Source: an uncultured Bacteroidota bacterium (GTDB lineage Bacteria; Bacteroidota; Bacteroidia; Chitinophagales; Chitinophagaceae). From it: a DNA stretch of 5,965 bases. The stretch lies in assembly GCA_903851455.1 (NCBI GenBank), contig CAINOM010000153.1, positions 1 through 5,965 on the forward strand, read 5' to 3'. How positions within the stretch are numbered: position 1 is the stretch's first letter; the number at the start of each line of letters is the position of its first letter. Below the pieces are notes generated by a model. The model was given only the letters and a program-made list of their open reading frames with translations, was not told the origin of the DNA and made no database searches. Positions 5,921-5,965 of this stretch are shown here, in pieces. Position numbers and translations under genes: made by a program.

Positions 5921-5965
5921 ATACTCCCACCTTATTCTCACCAGCCTGCCTATCCAAAATAAACC
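5919..5965 (-). CDS. Possible 3' end of an unidentified minus-strand gene
   Basis: Read on the minus strand from the window edge, one frame gives FILDRQAGENKVGV followed by a TAA stop at 5921-5919, right where the repeat array begins. The residue make-up is protein-like, and the stop-then-repeat arrangement copies that of the two complete genes flanking the other repeats. With only 14 codons, and at least one other frame also open, this cannot be proved and no family is recognisable. If real, it lies upstream of ruvX in the same direction and could share a transcript with it. Confidence 0.35.
   Translation of the reverse strand, partial: FILDRQAGENKVGV

Overview
The window looks like chromosome of a Bacteroidota member, probably near Chitinophagaceae. 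The lines of evidence are an archaeal/eukaryote-type ProRS ending in Tyr, a long FadL/OmpP1-type outer-membrane protein typical of the phylum, a near-ideal TTTG-N19-TAnnTTTG promoter, A-rich leaders in place of Shine-Dalgarno sites, and intergenic CCCC...GGGG hairpin repeats of a kind common in these genomes. Placement below phylum is inference.

Layout. Positions 1-388 (minus) hold rpsL (ribosomal protein S12), whose 3' end is cut by the window edge. It has its own promoter at 425-455. Positions 548-2026 (minus) hold proS. A 96-bp divergent spacer separates proS from a plus-strand gene (2123-3253) for a secreted low-complexity protein with an acidic Asn/Asp zone, a strongly aromatic Tyr/Trp/Phe zone and a Gly-rich tail. 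A terminator follows at 3305-3348. Next is a 521-residue FadL/OmpP1-type outer-membrane beta-barrel protein (3442-5007, plus). Convergent to it is ruvX/yqgF (5135-5569, minus), the putative pre-16S rRNA nuclease. Positions 5570-5918 carry no gene and hold four degenerate copies of a roughly 66-bp repeat. At the right edge, the last 47 bases read on the minus strand as a possible 3' end of another gene.

Three genes serve translation: S12 in the ribosomal decoding centre, ProRS charging tRNA-Pro, and RuvX maturing 16S rRNA. The two plus-strand genes encode envelope or exported proteins, each with a clear signal peptide. No defence system, transposase, tRNA or CRISPR array is visible.

The most interesting signals are two. 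First, six copies of a hairpin-forming intergenic repeat sit just after stop codons. One has supplied the last residues and the stop codon of RuvX, and four form a tandem array. Second, the exported aromatic/Gly-rich protein has no recognisable family. Neither amounts to proof of a new system.
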